This document shows positions 43,140 through 51,808 of a DNA stretch of 64,000 nucleotides, piece by piece. The stretch's first letter is position 1. Every line of letters starts with the position of its first letter. The notes below the pieces were generated by a model, which was given only the letters and a program-made list of their open reading frames with translations, made no database searches and was not told where the DNA came from. The position numbers and the translations under genes are program-made. This stretch comes from an uncultured Oscillospiraceae bacterium (GTDB taxonomy: Bacteria; Bacillota; Clostridia; Oscillospirales; Oscillospiraceae): assembly GCA_910585265.1 (NCBI GenBank), contig CAJUCA010000001.1, positions 99,927 through 163,926 of the forward strand, read 5' to 3'.

Positions 43140-43754
43140 ATGGATGAATTCAGAGGGGAAAACAAAATCCTGCTGCGGGGGCAGGCGGCGGCCCCGCCCG
43201 CCCTGTCCCACCGGAACCACGGGGTGGACTACTACGTGACGCCCCTGCGGGTGCCCCGGCTGTCCGGGGTGGACGACGTGCTCAACCTGGTCACCGCCGC
43301 CCCCGACCCCGCCCTGTGGGCCCAGGGCCAATGGATCGAGGCGGAGGGAGAGGTGCGCTCCTACAACAACCGCTCCGGCCAGGGGAGCAAGCTGGTGATC
43401 ACCGTACTGGTGCGGTCCGCCCGCCCCGCCCCCATGGAGGAGGGGGAGAACCGCCTCGCCCTGGCGGGGGCGTTGTGCCGGAAGCCGGTGGTCCGGCGCA
43501 CGCCGCTGGGCCGGGAGATCTGCGACCTGCTGCTGGCCGTCAACCGGCCCTACGGCCGGGCGGACTACTTACCCTGCATCGCCTGGGGCTCCCTGGCCGC
43601 CCACTGCGGCGGGCTGGACGTGGGGGACGCCCTCCGGCTGGAGGGGCGGCTCCAAAGCCGGCAGTACCACAAGCTCATCGACGGCGAGCAGGTGGAGCGC
43701 ACCGCCTTTGAGATCTCGGTGATGAACCTGCTGGACAGCGCGGAGCCATCGTGA
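43140..43754 (+). CDS. SSB-like protein with two OB-fold domains
   Basis: 204 residues. Two OB-like units: the first (about 5-95) with ENKILLRGQAAAPPALSHRN and WIEAEGEVRSYNN, the second (about 103-200) with NRLALAGALCRKPVVRRTP, ADYLPCIAWGSLA and DALRLEGRLQSRQY, the last close to SSB sequences. It lacks the acidic SSB tail tip. It may bind single-stranded DNA, perhaps as a repair partner of the uracil-DNA glycosylase that faces it. ATG at 43140 chosen for spacing from GGAG; a GTG three codons earlier is too close. Confidence 0.75.
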   Translation: MDEFRGENKILLRGQAAAPPALSHRNHGVDYYVTPLRVPRLSGVDDVLNLVTAAPDPALWAQGQWIEAEGEVRSYNNRSGQGSKLVITVLVRSARPAPMEEGENRLALAGALCRKPVVRRTPLGREICDLLLAVNRPYGRADYLPCIAWGSLAAHCGGLDVGDALRLEGRLQSRQYHKLIDGEQVERTAFEISVMNLLDSAEPS

Positions 43755-43768
43755 GCGGCGCGCTATCC

Positions 43769-43991
43769 CTAACGGGGCCCCCGCAAAGCCGTCCTCTGGC
43801 TTTGTGGGGAGAGGCGAAGCAAGGGAGCGAACGAAGTTTTCGCCAAAGGCGGAAACGCAGTTGAGCGGACTTTGCTTCACCTAACGGGGCCCCCGCAAAG
43901 CCGCCCTCCGGCTTTGTGGGGAGAGGCGAAGCAAGGGAGCGAACGAAGTTTTCGCCAAAGGCGGAAACGCAGTTGAGCGGACTTTGCTTCA
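43769..43991. repeat. 112-bp unit in two tandem copies
   Basis: Copy 1 is 43769-43880 and copy 2 is 43881-43991, nearly identical (a few differences around CCGTCCTCTGG versus CCGCCCTCCGG). Each starts CTAACGGGGCCCCCGC and ends TTTGCTTCA. Each holds inverted arms: CAAAGCC with GGCTTTG, GAAGCAA with TTGCTTC, and TTCGCC with GGCGAA. The end of copy 2 supplies the stop codon (TGA on minus) of the uracil-DNA glycosylase. The repeats lie between convergent genes. Confidence 0.95.
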
Positions 43992-44561
43992 ACGATAGGC
44001 TTCCGGGCACAGCTCCCGGATCTTGGCCCGGATGCCCCGCAGATCGGCAAAGGTGTCCGGCTTTTTGGTGGGGTCCCGCAGGAGGGCGGCGGGGTGGTAG
44101 ATGGCGGTGTACAGCACCCCGTCCTTCTCCACCCACTGCCCATGCTCCTTGGTGATCCGGTAGTCCGGCTTGATCAGGCGCATGGCGGCGATCCGGCCCA
44201 GACACACCACGATTTTGGGCTGGATCAGCTCCATCTGCTCCCAGAGGTAGCCGATGCAGGCGTCCTGCTCCGTGTTCAGCGGGTCCCGGTTCTTAGGCGG
44301 GCGGCACTTGACGATGTTGGTGATGTAGAAGTTCTTCTCCCGGCTCAGGCCCACCAGGCCCAGCATCTCGTCTAAAAGCTGCCCGCCCCGGCCCACAAAG
44401 GGCTCGCCCTGTAAATCCTCGTTTTCTCCGGGGCCTTCGCCGATGAACAGGATTTTCGCGTCCCTCGGACCCTTGCCGAACACCACGTTGGTGCGGGTGT
44501 CCGCCAGGGCGCACTTCTGGCAGGACAGGCAGCGGCGTTCCAATTCTTCCCAGTTTGCCAT
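43989..44561 (-). CDS. Family 4 uracil-DNA glycosylase
   Basis: 190 residues. Motif A GEGPGENEDLQGEPFVGRGG, motif B HPAALLRDP, and four cysteines (CLSCQKC region, VKC, DACIGY) for the 4Fe-4S cluster typical of family 4. It removes uracil from DNA at the start of base-excision repair. The stop codon is provided by the adjacent 112-bp repeat, so the last residues (CPEAYR) may be changed relative to the ancestor. GGAGGG precedes the ATG. Confidence 0.93.
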   Translation of the reverse strand: MANWEELERRCLSCQKCALADTRTNVVFGKGPRDAKILFIGEGPGENEDLQGEPFVGRGGQLLDEMLGLVGLSREKNFYITNIVKCRPPKNRDPLNTEQDACIGYLWEQMELIQPKIVVCLGRIAAMRLIKPDYRITKEHGQWVEKDGVLYTAIYHPAALLRDPTKKPDTFADLRGIRAKIRELCPEAYR

Positions 44562-44647
44562 GGGGTTATCCCTCCTGTGTCTGTTTTCTTTGGGTATTGT
44601 AGCATATTTCCCCGCCCAATGCTACGGTAACTTTGGACAATTTTCGA

Positions 44648-44676
44648 TTGACATCGGGGAAAAATGGGAGTACGAT
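44648..44676 (+). promoter_or_regulatory. Promoter of the aspS-gatCAB operon
   Basis: Consensus TTGACA, 17 bases, TACGAT just before the T-box leader. Confidence 0.8.
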
Positions 44677-44683
44677 AGTACCA

Positions 44684-44957
44684 TCAAACGAATATCCAAA
44701 AGGCATCGACGAAGACCGCCCCTCACGGCGTCCGACAGAGAACGCGGGCCACCGACTGAAAGCCCGCCCCGGAAAGACGAGATGGCGCAACACTTCCGAG
44801 CCGATGGTCCGAACCCCCCGGGGTGTAGGGCCGTCCGTCCTCCCCACGTTACCAGGGCTCGAGAGAGGCCCCTTGCTGGAGGGGCAACGCGGGTGGTACC
44901 GCGGAATGATTTCATTGTTCCGTCCCGGACTGTACATTAGTACAGTCCGGGATTTTT
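44684..44957 (+). promoter_or_regulatory. T-box riboswitch with probable Asn (AAC) specifier
   Basis: The T-box GCGGGTGGTACCGCGG is at 44889-44904. It is followed by a perfect 12-bp terminator stem CCCGGACTGTAC (44924-44935 with 44940-44951) and ATTTTTC. The specifier region GGCGC-AAC-ACTTCCGAGCC puts AAC at 44789-44791, an asparagine codon. This fits the downstream genes, which make Asn-tRNA(Asn). The 461-bp gap 44562-45022 holds this leader, its promoter and a short GGGCGGGGC/GCCCCGCCC palindrome near 44970. Confidence 0.92.
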
Positions 44958-45022
44958 CTTTATTCCGTAGGGGCGGGGCTTGCCCCGCCCGCCAGATTTC
45001 AACAAAGGAAGGGTGGAATGTT

Positions 45023-46342
45023 ATGAAGTTCGTCACTGGCGCAAGCAGAAAACCGACCGGCTGGCAAGACCTCGCGGGGGGCGGACGGAATAACCGCCCC
45101 GCCGCCGTCCACGGAGCCGTCCACTCCCTGCGGAACATGGGCGGGCTGGCCTTCCTCACCCTGCGGCTGGCCCGGGGGACCGTCCAGTGCGTGTGCGCCC
45201 CGGACATACTCCCGGCGGGCCTGTGCGAGGAGTGCTGTGTGGAGCTGTCCGGCACCGTCCGGGCGGAGGCCCGGGCCCCCGGCGGCCTGGAGATCGCGGC
45301 GGAATCCATCAAGGTGCTGTCCCGGCCCGCCGCCCCCCTGCCCCTTTCCCTGTCCAAGCGGAGGCTGGGGCTGAACCTGGACACCGGGCTGGCCCTGCGC
45401 CCCGCCGTCCTTCGGCACGGGCGGGAGCGGGCGGTGTTCAGAATCCAGGAGGGGCTGGTGCGGGCCTTCCGGGACTACCTCACCGGGGAGGGCTTCACCG
45501 AGATCCACACGCCCAAGATCGTCTGTGCCGGGGCAGAGGGCGGCTCCAGCATCTTCCGGCTGGACTACTTCGGCAAAAAGGCGTACCTGGCCCAGTCCCC
45601 CCAGTTCTACAAGCAGACCATGGCGGGGGTGTTTGAGCGGGTGTTTGAGATCGGCCCCGTGTTCCGGGCGGAAAAGCACGCCACCCCCCGGCACCTCAAC
45701 GAGTACACCGGGCTGGACCTCGAGCTGGGGTATATCCGCTCCTTTTACGACGTGATCGAGCTGGAGGCGGGCTATCTGCGGCACGCCATGGCCCTGCTGG
45801 CCCAGGAGTACGCCCCGGAGCTGGCCCGCCTGGGGGTGGAGCTGCCGGCGGTGGACCGCATCCCCTGCCTGCGCTTTGACGACGCCAAGCGTCTGGCGGC
45901 GGAGCGGTACGGCGGACGGAGCCGGGACCCCTACGACCTGGAGCCGGAGGAGGAGGCCCGCATCGGGCGGTACGCCAAGGAGGAGCTGGGCAGCGACCTG
46001 GTGTTTGTCACCCACTACCCCTCCAAAAAGCGGCCCTTCTACGCCATGGACGACCCGGACGACCCCAGGTACACCCTGTCCTTCGACCTGCTGTTCCGGG
46101 GGATGGAGGTGACCACCGGGGGCCAGCGGGTGCACGGGTACGCGGAGCAGCTTGCCAAGCTGGAGGCCAGGGGGATGGACCCGGCGGACTTTGAGAGCTA
46201 CCTCATGATCCACAAGTACGGAATGCCGCCCCACGGCGGGCTGGGCATCGGGCTGGAGCGGCTGACCATGCAGCTGTGCGGGCTGGACAACATCCGGCAC
46301 GCGTCCCTGTTCCCCCGGGACCGGACCCGGTTAGATCCGTGA
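45023..46342 (+). CDS. aspS: Aspartyl-tRNA synthetase, archaeal-type (probably non-discriminating)
   Basis: 439 residues, class II synthetase without the large insertion domain of the usual bacterial AspRS. N-terminal OB-type anticodon-binding domain (about 25-100), motif 2 FEIGPVFRAEKHATPRHLNE and motif 3 GGLGIGLERLTM at the end. Such AspRS2 proteins charge both tRNA-Asp and tRNA-Asn with Asp. Its place before gatCAB and behind an Asn T-box supports non-discriminating use. ATG at 45023 after GGGTGG; the upstream open frame runs through the T-box and was rejected. The 5' extension (SRKPTGWQDLAGGGRNN) is longer than usual. Confidence 0.95.
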   Translation: MKFVTGASRKPTGWQDLAGGGRNNRPAAVHGAVHSLRNMGGLAFLTLRLARGTVQCVCAPDILPAGLCEECCVELSGTVRAEARAPGGLEIAAESIKVLSRPAAPLPLSLSKRRLGLNLDTGLALRPAVLRHGRERAVFRIQEGLVRAFRDYLTGEGFTEIHTPKIVCAGAEGGSSIFRLDYFGKKAYLAQSPQFYKQTMAGVFERVFEIGPVFRAEKHATPRHLNEYTGLDLELGYIRSFYDVIELEAGYLRHAMALLAQEYAPELARLGVELPAVDRIPCLRFDDAKRLAAERYGGRSRDPYDLEPEEEARIGRYAKEELGSDLVFVTHYPSKKRPFYAMDDPDDPRYTLSFDLLFRGMEVTTGGQRVHGYAEQLAKLEARGMDPADFESYLMIHKYGMPPHGGLGIGLERLTMQLCGLDNIRHASLFPRDRTRLDP

Positions 46343-46365
46343 CAACAGAGGAAAGGATGATCATC

Positions 46366-46653
46366 ATGCGCATCACACAGGAGCTGGTGGACTATATCGC
46401 CGGACTGGCCCGCCTGGAGCTGGAGCCGGAGGAAAAGCGGGACATGACCGCCGAGCTGGAGCGGATCGTGGCCTATATGGACGTGCTGAACCAGCTGGAC
46501 ACCGCCGGGGTGGAGCCGATAAGCCACGTATTCCCGGTGAAGAACGTTCTGCGGGAGGACGAGGTTACGCCCTCCCAGGACCGGGCCGAGCTGCTGGCAG
46601 GCTCGCCCGCCGGGGACGGGGAGGCGTTCCTGGTGCCCAAGGCGGTAGAATGA
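46366..46653 (+). CDS. gatC: Asp/Glu-tRNA amidotransferase subunit C
   Basis: 95 residues with the GatC pattern: DYIAGLARLELEPEEKRDM, VAYMDVLNQLDTAGVEPISH and LREDEVTPSQDR. It wraps around GatA and GatB and stabilises the complex. Start at 46366 (MRITQEL) nine bases after AAAGG; an ATG three codons earlier (46357) is equally possible. Confidence 0.95.
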   Translation: MRITQELVDYIAGLARLELEPEEKRDMTAELERIVAYMDVLNQLDTAGVEPISHVFPVKNVLREDEVTPSQDRAELLAGSPAGDGEAFLVPKAVE

Positions 46654-46666
46654 GGAGGGCGGACAG

Positions 46667-48169
46667 ATGGAATTGCGGGATTTGACCGCGCTGGAGCTGG
46701 GGGCGGCCATCAAAAAAGGGGAGGTCTCCACCGTGGAGGCCTCCCGGGCCGCGCTGGACACCATCGCCGCCCAGGACAAGGCGTTGAACGCCTTCATCAC
46801 CGTCACCGGGGAGCGGACGCTGGAGCGGGCGGAAAAGCTCCAGACCGGGGCAAGGGAGGCGGAAAGCCCCCTGTACGGCGTGCCCATGGCCATCAAGGAC
46901 AACATCTGCACACGGGGGATCAAGACCTCCTGCGCCTCCAAAATCTTAGGGGACTTCGCGCCCCCCTATGACGCCGCCGTGGTGGAGCGGCTGGCCCGCG
47001 CCGGGGCGGTGTCCCTGGGCAAGCTGAACATGGACGAGTTCGCCATGGGCTCCACGTCGGAGACGTCGTACTACGGCCCGGTGCGCAACCCCTGGGACCT
47101 GGAGCGCGTCCCCGGCGGCTCGTCTGGGGGCGGGGCGGCGGCGGTGGCGGCGGGGCTGGGCTGGTACGCCGTCGGCTCGGACACCGGAGGCTCCATCCGC
47201 CAGCCCGCCTCCTATTGCGGCGTGACGGGGATCAAGCCCACCTACGGCACGGTGTCCCGGTACGGGCTCATCGCCTACGCCTCCTCCCTGGACCAGATCG
47301 GGCCACTGTGCCGGGACGCGGCGGACTGCGCCGCCGTGCTGGACGTGCTCATGGGCCACGACCGCCGCGACAGCACCAGCCTGCCCGGGCTGGACTCCGG
47401 CTGGAAGGGCTCCGGGCCCCGGGTGGACTACGGCCATCTGCTGGCGGGGCTGACGGGGGATATCCGGGGCCTGCGGATCGGCCTGCCCGGGGACTGCTTC
47501 GGGGACGGGCTGGACGGCGAGACCCGCTCCGCCGTGCTGGCGGCGGCCGATGTGCTGAACAGCCGGGGGGCGGAGATCGCGCCCCTCCCCTTCCCCGCGC
47601 TGAAATACGCCGTGCCCGCCTACTATATCATCGCCGCCGCCGAGGCGTCCTCCAACCTGTCCCGGTACGATGGGGTAAAGTACGGCTGGCGGGCCGGGGA
47701 ATATGAGGGGCTGGCGGAGCTGTACCGCAAAACCCGCACCCAGGGCTTCGGGGCGGAGGTGAAGCGGCGGATCCTGCTGGGGACCTTCGCCCTGTCCTCC
47801 GGGTACTTCGATGCCTACTACAAAAAAGCGTTGCAGGTGAAGGCGGTGATCAAGGACGCCTTCGACAGGGCCTTCCAGCGGTGCGATCTGCTGATCACGC
47901 CCGTGGCCCCCGCCGCCGCGCCCCAGCTGGGGGAGAGCCTGTCCGACCCGCTGTCCATGTACCTCAGCGACATCTACACCGTGCCCGCCAATTTGGCGGG
48001 GCTGCCCGCGCTGTCCATGCCCTGCGGGTTTGACGGAAGGGGCCTGCCCATCGGGGCGCAGCTCGTTGGGCCCTGCTTCGGGGAGGGCACGCTGCTCAAC
48101 GCCGCCCACGCCTTCCAGCAGGAGACGGACTATCACAAGCGCGCGCCGAAGGGAGGGAAGCCCGCATGA
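46667..48169 (+). CDS. gatA: Asp/Glu-tRNA amidotransferase subunit A
   Basis: 500 residues, amidase-signature enzyme. The catalytic Lys is in PMAIKDNIC, and the two serines are in VPGGSSGGGAAAVA and GSDTGGSIRQPASYCG. It releases ammonia from glutamine for transfer to Asp-tRNA(Asn) (or Glu-tRNA(Gln)). It lies 13 bases after gatC and overlaps gatB (ATGA). Confidence 0.98.
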   Translation: MELRDLTALELGAAIKKGEVSTVEASRAALDTIAAQDKALNAFITVTGERTLERAEKLQTGAREAESPLYGVPMAIKDNICTRGIKTSCASKILGDFAPPYDAAVVERLARAGAVSLGKLNMDEFAMGSTSETSYYGPVRNPWDLERVPGGSSGGGAAAVAAGLGWYAVGSDTGGSIRQPASYCGVTGIKPTYGTVSRYGLIAYASSLDQIGPLCRDAADCAAVLDVLMGHDRRDSTSLPGLDSGWKGSGPRVDYGHLLAGLTGDIRGLRIGLPGDCFGDGLDGETRSAVLAAADVLNSRGAEIAPLPFPALKYAVPAYYIIAAAEASSNLSRYDGVKYGWRAGEYEGLAELYRKTRTQGFGAEVKRRILLGTFALSSGYFDAYYKKALQVKAVIKDAFDRAFQRCDLLITPVAPAAAPQLGESLSDPLSMYLSDIYTVPANLAGLPALSMPCGFDGRGLPIGAQLVGPCFGEGTLLNAAHAFQQETDYHKRAPKGGKPA

Positions 48170-49593
48170 TCTGGGAAACTGTCATCGGCCTGGAAACCCA
48201 CGTGGAGCTGGCCACCAAAACCAAAATCTTCTGCGGCTGCACCACCGCCTTCGGCGGCCCGCCCAACACCCACTGCTGCCCGGTGTGCACCGGAATGCCG
48301 GGGACGCTGCCTGTCCTCAACGGGAGGGTGCTGGAGTTCGCCGTCAAGGCGGGGCTGGCGTTGAACTGCCAGATCACCCGGTACAGCAGGTTTGACCGGA
48401 AAAACTACTTCTACCCCGACCTGCCCAAGGCGTACCAGATCTCCCAGCTCTACCTGCCCATCGCCCGGGACGGGGCGGTGTCCATCTCCACGGAGGCTGG
48501 GGACAAGACCATCCGCATCCACGAGCTGCACATGGAGGAGGACGCGGGCAAGCTGGCCCACGACCCCTGGATCGACCAGACCCGGGCGGACTACAACCGC
48601 TGCGGCGTGCCCCTGATCGAGATTGTCACCCAGCCGGATTTCCGCACAGCGGACGAGGTGATCGCCTATCTGGAGAAGCTGAAGGAGACGCTGCAATATT
48701 TAGGGGTGTCCGACTGCAAAATGCAGGAGGGCTCCCTGCGGTGCGACGTGAACCTGTCGGTGCGGCCCCTGGGCGGCGGGCTGGGCACCCGGACGGAGAT
48801 GAAGAACCTGAACTCCTTCAAGGCCATCGCCAGGGCCATCGGCTACGAGGCCAAGCGGCAGATCGAGCTGATCGAGGGGGGGAAGCGGGTGGTGCAGGAG
48901 ACCCGCCGCTGGGACGAGAACAAGGACGCCACCTACGCCATGCGCTCCAAGGAGGACGCCCAGGACTACCGCTACTTCCCGGAGCCGGACCTTCCCCCCG
49001 TGGAGCTGACGGAGGCCTATCTGGACGAACTGCGGCAGAGCCGTCCTGAGCTGGCGGAGGAAAAGCGGGCGCGGTACCGGGCGGACTACGGCCTGCCGGA
49101 GTACGACTGCCGGATGATCACGTCGGACCGGTCGCTGGCGGCGTTTTTCGAGGAGCTGACGGCGTTGGGCGCGCCCCCCAAGCAGGGGGCCAACTGGATC
49201 ATGGGAGAGGTGCTGGGGGCCCTGTCCCAGCGGGCCATGGAGCCTGGGGATATGCCCCTCACCGCCCCCACCCTGGCCCGGCTCATCGCGTTGGTGGAGG
49301 GAGGGACGCTGAACCGGAACACCGCCGTCAAGGTGTTCGAGGCGGTCTTTGACACGGACGGGGACGTGGACGCTTATGTGAAGGAGCACGGCCTGGAGCA
49401 GGTGAACGACAGCGGGCTGGTGCGGGAGGCCTGCGCCAAGGTGCTGTCCGCCCACCCCAAGTCCGCGGCGGACTACCAGGGCGGCAAGGAAAAGGCCTTC
49501 GGCTTCCTGGTGGGGCAGGTCATGCGGGAGCTGAAGGGCAGGGCCAATCCCCAGGCCGTGAACGCCGCCCTGAAGGAGCTGCTGGGATCGTGA
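48166..49593 (+). CDS. gatB: Asp/Glu-tRNA amidotransferase subunit B
   Basis: 475 residues. The zinc-binding cysteines are in FCGCTTAFGGPPNTHCCPVC at the N-terminus, with ETHVEL before them; YFYPDLPKAYQISQ and ELHMEEDAGKL are kinase-domain signatures. The C-terminal YqeY-like tail (about 330-475) binds tRNA. It phosphorylates the tRNA-bound Asp or Glu and amidates it. Last gene of the operon. Confidence 0.98.
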   Translation: MIWETVIGLETHVELATKTKIFCGCTTAFGGPPNTHCCPVCTGMPGTLPVLNGRVLEFAVKAGLALNCQITRYSRFDRKNYFYPDLPKAYQISQLYLPIARDGAVSISTEAGDKTIRIHELHMEEDAGKLAHDPWIDQTRADYNRCGVPLIEIVTQPDFRTADEVIAYLEKLKETLQYLGVSDCKMQEGSLRCDVNLSVRPLGGGLGTRTEMKNLNSFKAIARAIGYEAKRQIELIEGGKRVVQETRRWDENKDATYAMRSKEDAQDYRYFPEPDLPPVELTEAYLDELRQSRPELAEEKRARYRADYGLPEYDCRMITSDRSLAAFFEELTALGAPPKQGANWIMGEVLGALSQRAMEPGDMPLTAPTLARLIALVEGGTLNRNTAVKVFEAVFDTDGDVDAYVKEHGLEQVNDSGLVREACAKVLSAHPKSAADYQGGKEKAFGFLVGQVMRELKGRANPQAVNAALKELLGS

Positions 49594-49616
49594 CGCTCCC
49601 CAACGGAACAGATCAC

Positions 49617-49643
49617 GCGGCGGCGGGACAATCCCGCCGCCGC
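49617..49643. terminator. Bidirectional terminator between gatB and the MATE gene
   Basis: A perfect 12-bp GC stem with a CAA loop between convergent stops; no T-run on plus, so it may be weak or factor dependent. Confidence 0.65.
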
Positions 49644-49651
49644 GCTGTGCG

Positions 49652-51022
49652 TTAAGGTCCTGCCTCCCCGTCCGCCAGCCTGCCCAGGGGGCGGTATACG
49701 GTGAGGTACATGGTGGTGAAGCAGGCCAGCCCGCCCACCAGCTGGGACACGGCCTCCGCCGTGAACACCCCGTCCGCCCCCATCCACAGGGCCAGCAGGA
49801 CGGTGAGGGGGGCGTTGACGATGGCCTTGCGGAGCAGGGAGAAAAACACCGCCTGCTTCGACCGGCCCAGCCCCACAAACACCCCCTGCCCCGCCAGCTG
49901 GAGGGACATGAACAGGAACATGGAGAAGTAGATCCGCAGGGCGGGCACCCCCGCCGCCAGAATCTCCGGATCGCTTTTGAACACCCGGATCAACGCCCCG
50001 GGCACCAGCATGGCGCACACCCAGAAGGCGGCGGAATAGGCCACCGTCACCCCCACGCTGAACCGGATGGACTGCCGCACCCGGCTGTACTGCTTCGCGC
50101 CGTAGTTGTAGCCCGCCACGGGCTGGGAGCCGTTGGTCAGGCCGTGGACCGGCATAATGAACACCTCCCGGATGGAGTTGATGATGGTCATCACCCCCAC
50201 GTAGGTGTCCCCGCCGCACCGCTGGAGGGTGGCGTTGCAAACCACCTGCACCAAACTGGTGGTCAGGTTCACAAAGAAGCCGGACAGGCCCAGGGAGACG
50301 ATCCGCCGGGTCCGGCCCGCCTCCAGCCGCAGGTTTTCCCGCCGCAGGCGCAGGATGGCCCGCTTCCCCGTGAGGAAGGCCAGCACCCACGCCGCCGACA
50401 GGGCCTGGGAAATCACCGTGGCCAAGGCCGCCCCCCGCACCCCCATATGGAACACGAAGATCAGCACCGGGTCCAGGATCAGGTTCACCGCCGCCCCCAG
50501 CAGGACGGTCATCATCCCCGTGCGCCCGAAGCCCTGGGCGTTGATGAAGGGGTTCATCCCCAGGCTGATCATGACGAACAGGGTGCCGAGCAGGTAGATG
50601 GTCAGGTAGCCGTCGGCGTGGGGAAAGGTGTCCGGGCTGGCCCCGAACAGGTAGAGGATGGGCCCTTTCAGGGCCAGGAAAAAGGCGGTGGCCGCCCCGC
50701 CCAAGATCAGCAGCAGCAGGAAGGCGTTGCCCATCACCCGCTCGGCCTCCCCGTCGTCCCCCCTGCCCCGGCTCATGGAGCACAGGGGCGCGCCGCCGGT
50801 GCCGCACAGGTTGGCAAGGCCCATCAGGATGGACACGATGGGCATGGTGATCCCCAGCCCCGTGAGGGCAAGGCTGTCGCTGTCCGGCAGGCGGCCCAGG
50901 TACACCCGGTCCACCACGCTGTAAAGCACGTTCACCAGCTGGGCCGCCGTCATGGGCAGGGCCAGCTTCATAATACTCCGGGGAACGCTCCCCTGGGAAA
51001 AATCGTTCTGCGGTGCGGTCAA
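49652..51022 (-). CDS. MATE family exporter
   Basis: About 456 residues with 12 membrane helices. Family signatures: LVNVLYSVVDRVYLGRL at the N-terminus, and NPFINAQGFGRTGMM and AVNLILDPVLIFVFHMGVRG in the middle. It probably exports drugs or metabolites by cation antiport. The start is taken at a TTG (51022, reading TAPQNDFSQGSVPRSIMKLA) after AAGGGGGG, which gives the usual N-terminus; an ATG at 51088 would add 22 unrelated residues. Only distantly like the MATE at 19448. Confidence 0.9.
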   Translation of the reverse strand: MTAPQNDFSQGSVPRSIMKLALPMTAAQLVNVLYSVVDRVYLGRLPDSDSLALTGLGITMPIVSILMGLANLCGTGGAPLCSMSRGRGDDGEAERVMGNAFLLLLILGGAATAFFLALKGPILYLFGASPDTFPHADGYLTIYLLGTLFVMISLGMNPFINAQGFGRTGMMTVLLGAAVNLILDPVLIFVFHMGVRGAALATVISQALSAAWVLAFLTGKRAILRLRRENLRLEAGRTRRIVSLGLSGFFVNLTTSLVQVVCNATLQRCGGDTYVGVMTIINSIREVFIMPVHGLTNGSQPVAGYNYGAKQYSRVRQSIRFSVGVTVAYSAAFWVCAMLVPGALIRVFKSDPEILAAGVPALRIYFSMFLFMSLQLAGQGVFVGLGRSKQAVFFSLLRKAIVNAPLTVLLALWMGADGVFTAEAVSQLVGGLACFTTMYLTVYRPLGRLADGEAGP

Positions 51023-51174
51023 GGCTGCGTGGACCCCCCTTCGCCGTGGTTTTCCTGTATCATACCACAACCGGGGTCCTGTGTCCATGCCGCCGGGAAA
51101 AAGCGGGGCCGGAGGGCCGGGATCGCGCCCGTGCCCCCGGCCCCGCCGGTGCTCTCGCTGCGTATGGCCCGCTG

Positions 51175-51789
51175 TCAGGCCGCTTTTTTGCCGGCCTCCC
51201 CCTCGGGGAAGATGATCTTGTTGACAAAGAAGAAGATGATCATGGAGATGCCGCCGTTGAGGACGGTGGTGCCGATGTTATACACGAAGTCCGGGACGAA
51301 CAGCCCAGCCACCGCCACCCACACGCAGTTGATGGAGTTGACGATGCAGTTGATGACGATGAACGCCAGCACGTACCACACGATCTGCTTGCCCAGGTTG
51401 CCCTTGCTGCGGAACACGAAGTTTTTCTGAATGGGGAAGTTGATAATCTCCCCGATGCCCATGGCGATCATATAGGCGATGAAGTAACCCAGGCCGCCGC
51501 CCACAATCACCTGCCCTGCATCGTTATACTTCACGGCATAGCCGAAGATGTTCCAGTCGAAGTTCACTCCGAACAGGCTGATGGGGATGCCCGGCCAGCC
51601 GAATTCCACGTCCTTCAGGTTCTCGAAGGCGTAGGGCAGGCCCTGGAGGATGAAATACTTCATCACGGTGATGAGGTTGCTGACGATGACGAACAGGCCG
51701 CCCTCCCGGATCCATTTGGCGGCTTTCGGGTGCTTTTCGGCGAAGCCGCCCCAGGTGCGGCCCCACCAATTCTTAATCCTCTGGAGCAT
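51175..51789 (-). CDS. GtrA-like membrane protein
   Basis: 204 residues with four membrane helices in a GtrA-like core: EGGLFVIVSNLITVMKYF, GLGYFIAYMIAMGIGEIINF then PIQKNFVFRSKGN, VWYVLAFIVINCIVNS, and a last helix ending FFVNKIIFPEGE. The loop after helix 1 is longer than in the 137-residue GtrA at 25159. It begins 19 bp after the GH3 gene, so it is probably the last gene of the GH3 operon. A role in moving lipid-linked sugar or glycosylating surface polymer is inferred from the family. Confidence 0.8.
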   Translation of the reverse strand: MLQRIKNWWGRTWGGFAEKHPKAAKWIREGGLFVIVSNLITVMKYFILQGLPYAFENLKDVEFGWPGIPISLFGVNFDWNIFGYAVKYNDAGQVIVGGGLGYFIAYMIAMGIGEIINFPIQKNFVFRSKGNLGKQIVWYVLAFIVINCIVNSINCVWVAVAGLFVPDFVYNIGTTVLNGGISMIIFFFVNKIIFPEGEAGKKAA

Positions 51790-51808
51790 TTCAAAATTCC
51801 TCCCTTTC

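Noticed and set aside
43769-43991. Possible CRISPR array
   Set aside because: Only two units of 112 bp with no spacers and internal inverted arms.
44633-45022. A 130-codon extension of aspS
   Set aside because: It covers the T-box leader and the terminator.
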